DNA from: Spirogloea muscicola
Taxonomy: Eukaryota > Streptophyta > Zygnematophyceae > Spirogloeales > Spirogloeaceae
Direction of reading: 5' to 3'
Length of the DNA stretch: 45,043 nt
Assembly (NCBI GenBank): GCA_009602725.1
Contig: WELB01000120.1
Location: 124,810 to 169,852, forward strand
This document shows positions 39,701 through 45,043 of the stretch, in pieces. A program made the translations under genes and the position numbers. The notes under the pieces were generated by a model, which saw only the letters and a list, made by a program, of their open reading frames with translations, was not told where the DNA came from and did not search any database. Each line of letters begins with the position of its first letter. The first letter of the stretch is position 1.

Positions 39701-42700
39701 TGCAAGGTCTCACTTAAGAACCATGTCACCATGGCATAGTGTGCGCTCGTCAAGACAACGAACATGCTTGCTATGCTTGTACAGTTGGCCAATGATGGTA
39801 CGCTTCCATTGAAGCTGTTCCCAGATATATTTCTGCACACGATAGCAGAACAATTGTGTAAGTGCAAGATAGTGCTTGCATTCCAATACCTTGATTCTTT
39901 CCCAGGTGTGATTCAATCTTAATTACACTGGTGGGAAGCCCCACACTAGCATCTGAGGACAGAGAGTGGGCAGTAAGAGTCCACACAGATACTGTAGCGT
40001 AGAAGCAAACAACGACGTCGGGCAGGGCCCAGTCAGCCTGTTTGATGAGAGATCCCTGCAAGAGGCAAGCATTTGGCTCATATCAGCATCAGAACATGGC
40101 ATCAATCTGGTAGGCAGATCTGCCGCCTACTGCTAGAGAGCCCATCAGTGAGGAAACCTGGACAACATCGAATAGTGTTATGTCCGCGGTAAGTCAAGCT
40201 GCCCACAAGCAATTCGACGTAGACGAATTCCGAGTTCTTGGACTACACACCCCTGCAACTCTGGCAGCCAAAGCCAGAAGCAAGTGCGAGGATGGCACCC
40301 GCATTTTGGAGTGTTCTGTATGCTTACAGCGCCACAAGCTTTTGAGTTATAGACGAGCTCACGAAGTCCTGTGGCACAAGCCCAGTGAATTGATTCCTGC
40401 CCAGATAGCTATTCAAAAACAGGGAGACCCAAAGCAGTCAACAAGTACAAGTCAAGTTGTATAACCCGCAAGCAGTCTGGACGTCCTCAATCGTGACAAA
40501 CAGAAGCCTGCAGGCCAGAAGTATAGAAGTGCAGAGCACCTGGTGAATGCAACATCATCACATATTGTGCTATTGAGCTGAAGTCATGTACTCACAAGTA
40601 CGAGGCACTCATATTCGGCAGTGACGGCAAGGGCCCGCTGAGGCGGTTGTGACTTACGTCCCTGGGTACATCACGTCGCATGCATAGCCAAAGAGAAAGC
40701 TCAGCTTGAAAGAAATGTTGTCACCATAAGGCCTGCTCCTTGCAGACAGTGTCTGTGCTTCTTTGATAGAGAAGCATGAGGACTTCTATCTGTGAACCAC
40801 TTGCAAAATTCTGTGCTTGTGTGCTTGCTAGTGCAATCAAGATGCTCCAAGATTGAATTCATGCGACAGCTTACTGTAAAACACAGATGCATGTCAAGAG
40901 GCCACTTTGCGTGCCACTTTACAATGACATATCTCCACTCATGCTGCCTGTATACAAGAGCTACAAGGGTGCATCTGCTGCCTTGCATTGGCACTTACAA
41001 ATTGTCAAGGTACTTTAGGTTATTAAGAGTGGGTGGAAGGGAGCCTTCTAGCATCAGATCCAAGCCCGAGTAATCTCCAAGGGCGCTGCATGAGTGCAGA
41101 CCACTTAGCTCAGGTCGCTGCTGCCGTGTGCTAGATGACTTACAACGAGTAGTCTGCTCAAGACAGGAGTATACATGACTTACAGGGATTGCACGTGCTG
41201 CACCAGGGTTGTGTTCACAGTATAAGTGCAGTCCGGGCCCACAATACTGCAGCAGGCTACGCCCGTCCACGTACAAGGCTCAGATGATGTTGTCCAATTC
41301 TTCAGGAAACCGGTGGGGTCTCCTGTTATGCTGGTTTTCAGGTCCAGAAGGGCTTGACCTGCAGAAGACCACCACAGTGAGAACCACTTCGGGTTGTACC
41401 CTCGGACCCTCCTGGAAGCTCCTGCATAAAGCTCAGCAGTTGTACAATGTACTCTATATGATGTTCTGCAACTAAAAGAGGTCCAGTAGAAAATGAGAAG
41501 GGCACATGCCATGTCCACCCTGCCTTGTCATGAGGCTGTGTCCACATCCTTCACAAGGCCTCTTCTGCTGAGCTTCAAACATTTGGATAGCCAGAAGTCG
41601 AACGACCGATGGCAAAGCAGGCTATGCACACTTTGAGTCGTACATTACAATCCTTTATGCAGCACAGTTGGTTGTCCTTACGCTCTTGGTGCACAAGGCT
41701 CCCAAAGACCTGAGTGAATGTCATGAAGTATATCGAAGAGAACACACCACTTGCAAATTGCAGCTATAACAAAGTCATCCTGTAATAACATCGGAATACT
41801 GGAGTTACTGATCAGTGATGATCATTGACTAGGAAAAACAGGGCTGCGTGTCATGATGTCCGTGTATAATTGGTTGCCGTGCAGGTCATGAATATCCAAA
41901 GGCAGCCGATGAGATGCTCTATGTAAATAACTCAATGATCGTAGGTTACTCAATGGATAACCGAACTGGAAAGACCAATGTCCAGGACTGCACTCACTTG
42001 ACCAGGAGGAGACAAAACGTTTGACAGGCTGCTGCTTCGAGTAAGAAGCATCTTATGCTGGCCATGCTGGCCAAACAGCAATTTATTACTGTGAAATGAC
42101 AGTCTTGTAAGCGCTTATGAGGCCCACATTGTGAAGTCGCGAGCAGGTGAAGGAGCAGAATGGTGTCAACGTGCAGGAGAGGCGCTCATCAAGTCCCCCA
42201 AGAGCCGCCGCCTTGGCACGGAGAGGCCGGGCAGCGAATCCCAGCAGCTCGGGGACCGTCCTCGTCGGCAATGTGGGCGGCCCAGAGCGTCGCCAGGACC
42301 GCCGGAGCCGGAGGTCGAGCTCGCCAGCGGCAGGTTCTCTCACCTGCCGGCAGCAGCGGAGCCGGCGGAGCCGCGCGTGGCGGCGGCGGCGGCGGCGGCG
42401 GCCGCGGGGGGGGGNCGGAGACCTAATCTAAGGTACCTAAGATGACATTAGTACCCACGGGTGAGCACAAACAAATCTGACAAGCTAACTTGGGGAGCTG
42501 GAGCGCCGCCACGAAAACCGTGACAGGAGAGGAGCTCTTCGCTTGAGGGGGGACAAAGGCAGGAAGCTTGAGGCCCGTCCTTGCACGCTCCGGTGCCCGT
42601 GTCGGGGCCGTGTGGACCCTCGACCCGCCATTGCCCCAGCCTCGAGCGGCCCCCCCCCTCGTCATTGCTCGCGCGTGTGGTCGGTCATGCCCGCCCCCGC

Positions 42701-45043
42701 CGTGCCTGCCGTAGCTTGTCGGGGCCCCACTTGGCCCCCCCGCCAAGTGGGGCCCCGACAAGCCCAAGTTTCTTCCCGCGGCCTTGCCAACCGCCGTGGG
42801 CCTGCCTCTCTCCCAGATGTGCTTTGGTTTCTTAGCGCTTCCTCTGGCTTCCTCTGGCCCCCTTCTCGTTCTTTGTTCATTCTTTTTTGGGCTGGCTTGT
42901 CCAGCCCCTATCCTCAATGGGCGAGCCCTTTCTTCTCTCCCAGATGTTTTAGGCTTGCGGCGCGCTGTCCCGCAGGCGACGTGAGCCGGCTGACTTCAAC
43001 GCCGCTGGCTCGTGGGCCCAGGTATATCGAGAGAAGAGCTCGCCCATAGAGAAGAGGGGCTGGCAAAGCCAACCCAAAAAGAATGGACAATGTCCAAAGC
43101 CAAAGAAAAAAGTGCCGGAAAAGGACTACACTACAAAGCACGAGACGGTGCGGAGAGAAGGCGCGCGGGGCACATGAATTGAAAGGGAGGCCAATTCAAG
43201 CCAATACAGCGGAGGGAGATGCAGATGGATGCTCAGTATCCACGTGTGAGCAACAGCAGATCAGAGTAACTCGAAAGCGGGAGAAGCGGCACTCATTCGA
43301 GACCCGGAAGCAGCAGCCATAGCACGGCAGCATTGAAACCTGGCGAGCCCTGCCGCCGCTCGATGGCCTCCCGGGCAAGCCGCTGAAGGAGATCCAACCA
43401 GCCACTGCCGAAGGCCCCGTGTACGTCAATGGATAGTGCCGCGAAGGCATCGCCTGGAGGGTGGTCAGAGTACTTGCGCTCCTTACTCCGAGCCGCCAAA
43501 GCGACCCTAGCCCCCTTCTCGTACTCTGTTCATTCTTTTTTGGGCTGGCTTTTCCAGCCCCTATCCTCAATATGCGAGCACTTCCTTCTCTTCATTTCAG
43601 GCTCCCCGCGCGCCTTCTCCCGCCACAGGGCTTCCCGTTGGGGCATACTAGCAATCCGCAGGCCTTTGTTGCATGTTGCAGGACATTAGTGCCCCCCTTA
43701 GCTACCTCATTACCCCGTTACTAGGACATGTAAGGCTAGAAGTGGCCTCTGTATCGATTTCATGTGCACCGCGCGCATTCTCTCTCTACAGAATGCGGTT
43801 CCCGGTAAGTCGGCAGCGCTCCCAAGCGTTGGCTTTCACTAACGTGCTGGCGCGCTCTGTGCCCCAGGTCACCGTTTTCCGTGGCGGAGCTCCGTCTCCC
43901 AGACTAGCCTGTCGTATTCTAATGGTGGCGCGCCAAGCGCCGCTGTTGTCGAGCTGGGGTTCGTCGCAAAGGACCCACGTTCATGCATGGAGGGCCTCCA
44001 CCGAATGCGCCAGACTTACCGCAGAGCAGCCTGTCGTGAGTACACCTCAAGTCGGTGCTGCTTCTCCGCCAGGAGAGAGAGAAGGCGCGCGGTGCGCATG
44101 TATCGGAAGAGAGGTCGATTCTAGCCTTCCAAATGTCCTGGTAACGGGGTTGTGCGAGAATATTTGTGCGGGCACAAATATTCTCGAGTGAGCACATACA
44201 TATCTGACAAGCTAAGCTGAGGAGCCAGACCACCACCACGGAAACCATTAGCCTAATGCACGCCCAGCACGCTTGTGTATCGTGAGTGCCTGGGAGCCCT
44301 GTAGATTCAATGATAGCCGCATTGTATAGCAGGCAACGTTGTGCGGGACGCTAGAATGCAAGCGCGATGGCTTGCAGGACGCCAGGCGGGTTAGCAGGCG
44401 GTGAGCGCCATAGAAGAGAATGCGGGCCCGAAGGGGGCCGCTGGAAGGGAGAGTCGGGGAATGAGGGGCGAGCGTGGCTTTGCGAGAGTAGGAGAGGGGA
44501 TTGTAAAGAAAGCGGCTGTTGATATTGAAATATCGGCTGTAAGTTGCCAGCCAGATGCATAAGGTGTTCATGACGGAGCCAAAGGCTAGGCAGACAGGGC
44601 GCCCTCAAGACCCCCGTGTCAGCAGAAGGAAGTCAGATGAGCTGAGGGGAGGAAGAGCAACCCCGCTGCGCACACCAGAAGAAAGTGCTCGCCCATTGAG
44701 AATAGGGGCTGGAACAACCAGCCCGAAAAAGAATGAACAGAGTACGAGAAGGGGGCCAGGGGAAGCGCTAAGTAACAGAAACAAAGCTGCTACGAGACCA
44801 GCGGCGGTCCCCGCATCATCACTGATGTGGTGACAACGGACAGCTACGACTCCGGCAACCCCACCAGGTCGGCGTCGTTTGCAGGGCATGCGGTCGGCCT
44901 GGCAGCCCGGGCAAAAGAGAAAAAATATGCCGATCACCCGGTCGGTGATGAGTTCGCGGCCCTGGCGATAGATGTTCACGGGGCCTTCGGCAGCCGCTGG
45001 CTGGATCTCCTCCAGCGGCTTGCTCGTCAGGCTATTGATCGGC

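Overview
The window is nuclear DNA of a eukaryote from the green plant lineage, probably a green alga and perhaps a streptophyte alga (inference). Genes are split by many short GT-AG introns, CG-rich first exons carry Ala/Gly/Pro runs, TTTAGGG-type telomere-like motifs are scattered in introns, and the proteins resemble plant families: organellar small heat shock protein, GT47 exostosin, LRR protein with phase-2 introns, plant-like mS29 and kanadaptin. No tRNA, rRNA or CRISPR was seen. All gene models come from reading splice sites and checking that reading phase carries across every junction.

Layout. 1-1497 (+) is an organellar small heat shock protein, cut by the left edge. 2528-7974 (-) is a membrane hybrid histidine kinase with a C-terminal receiver. 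8930-11993 (-) is a GT47 exostosin-type glycosyltransferase. 12866-14939 (-) is a type I membrane protein with EGF-like modules. 16236-17843 (+) is cytosolic ribosomal protein uS7 (RPS5), with telo-box motifs upstream. 19805-22329 (-) is mitochondrial ribosomal protein mS29 (DAP3). 22804-24564 (+) is a Nudix-like protein. 24849-29848 (-) is kanadaptin (FHA domain). A 121-nt poly-T and a 559-nt N gap follow. Then come organellar ribosomal protein uS15 (+, ending 32300), a gene-poor stretch with two truncated LINE copies, and a receptor-like LRR protein (37982-41358, -) that ends in a Pro/Ala/Ser-rich tail and a hydrophobic C-terminus instead of a kinase. From about 42.4 kb to the right edge lies a mosaic of repeats, hairpins and reverse-transcriptase C-terminal fragments.

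Arrangement. Neighbours mostly alternate tail-to-tail (sHSP/kinase, uS7/mS29, Nudix/kanadaptin) and head-to-head (EGF protein/uS7, mS29/Nudix, kanadaptin/uS15). The head-to-head gaps probably hold divergent promoters. Three ribosomal protein genes, two of them organellar, lie within 16 kb. The membrane and secretory genes (kinase, GT47, EGF protein, LRR protein) fit a cell that senses and builds a cell surface, but nothing shows that they act together.

Three otherwise intact conserved genes (mS29, kanadaptin, uS15) each show exactly one missing base, in a GC-rich or homopolymer stretch. With the scattered single Ns, this looks more like consensus error than gene decay. The most distinctive signals are the kinase-less LRR protein, a foldback element of about 270 bp in a kanadaptin intron, and a hairpin-cored repeat family present seven times in the window.
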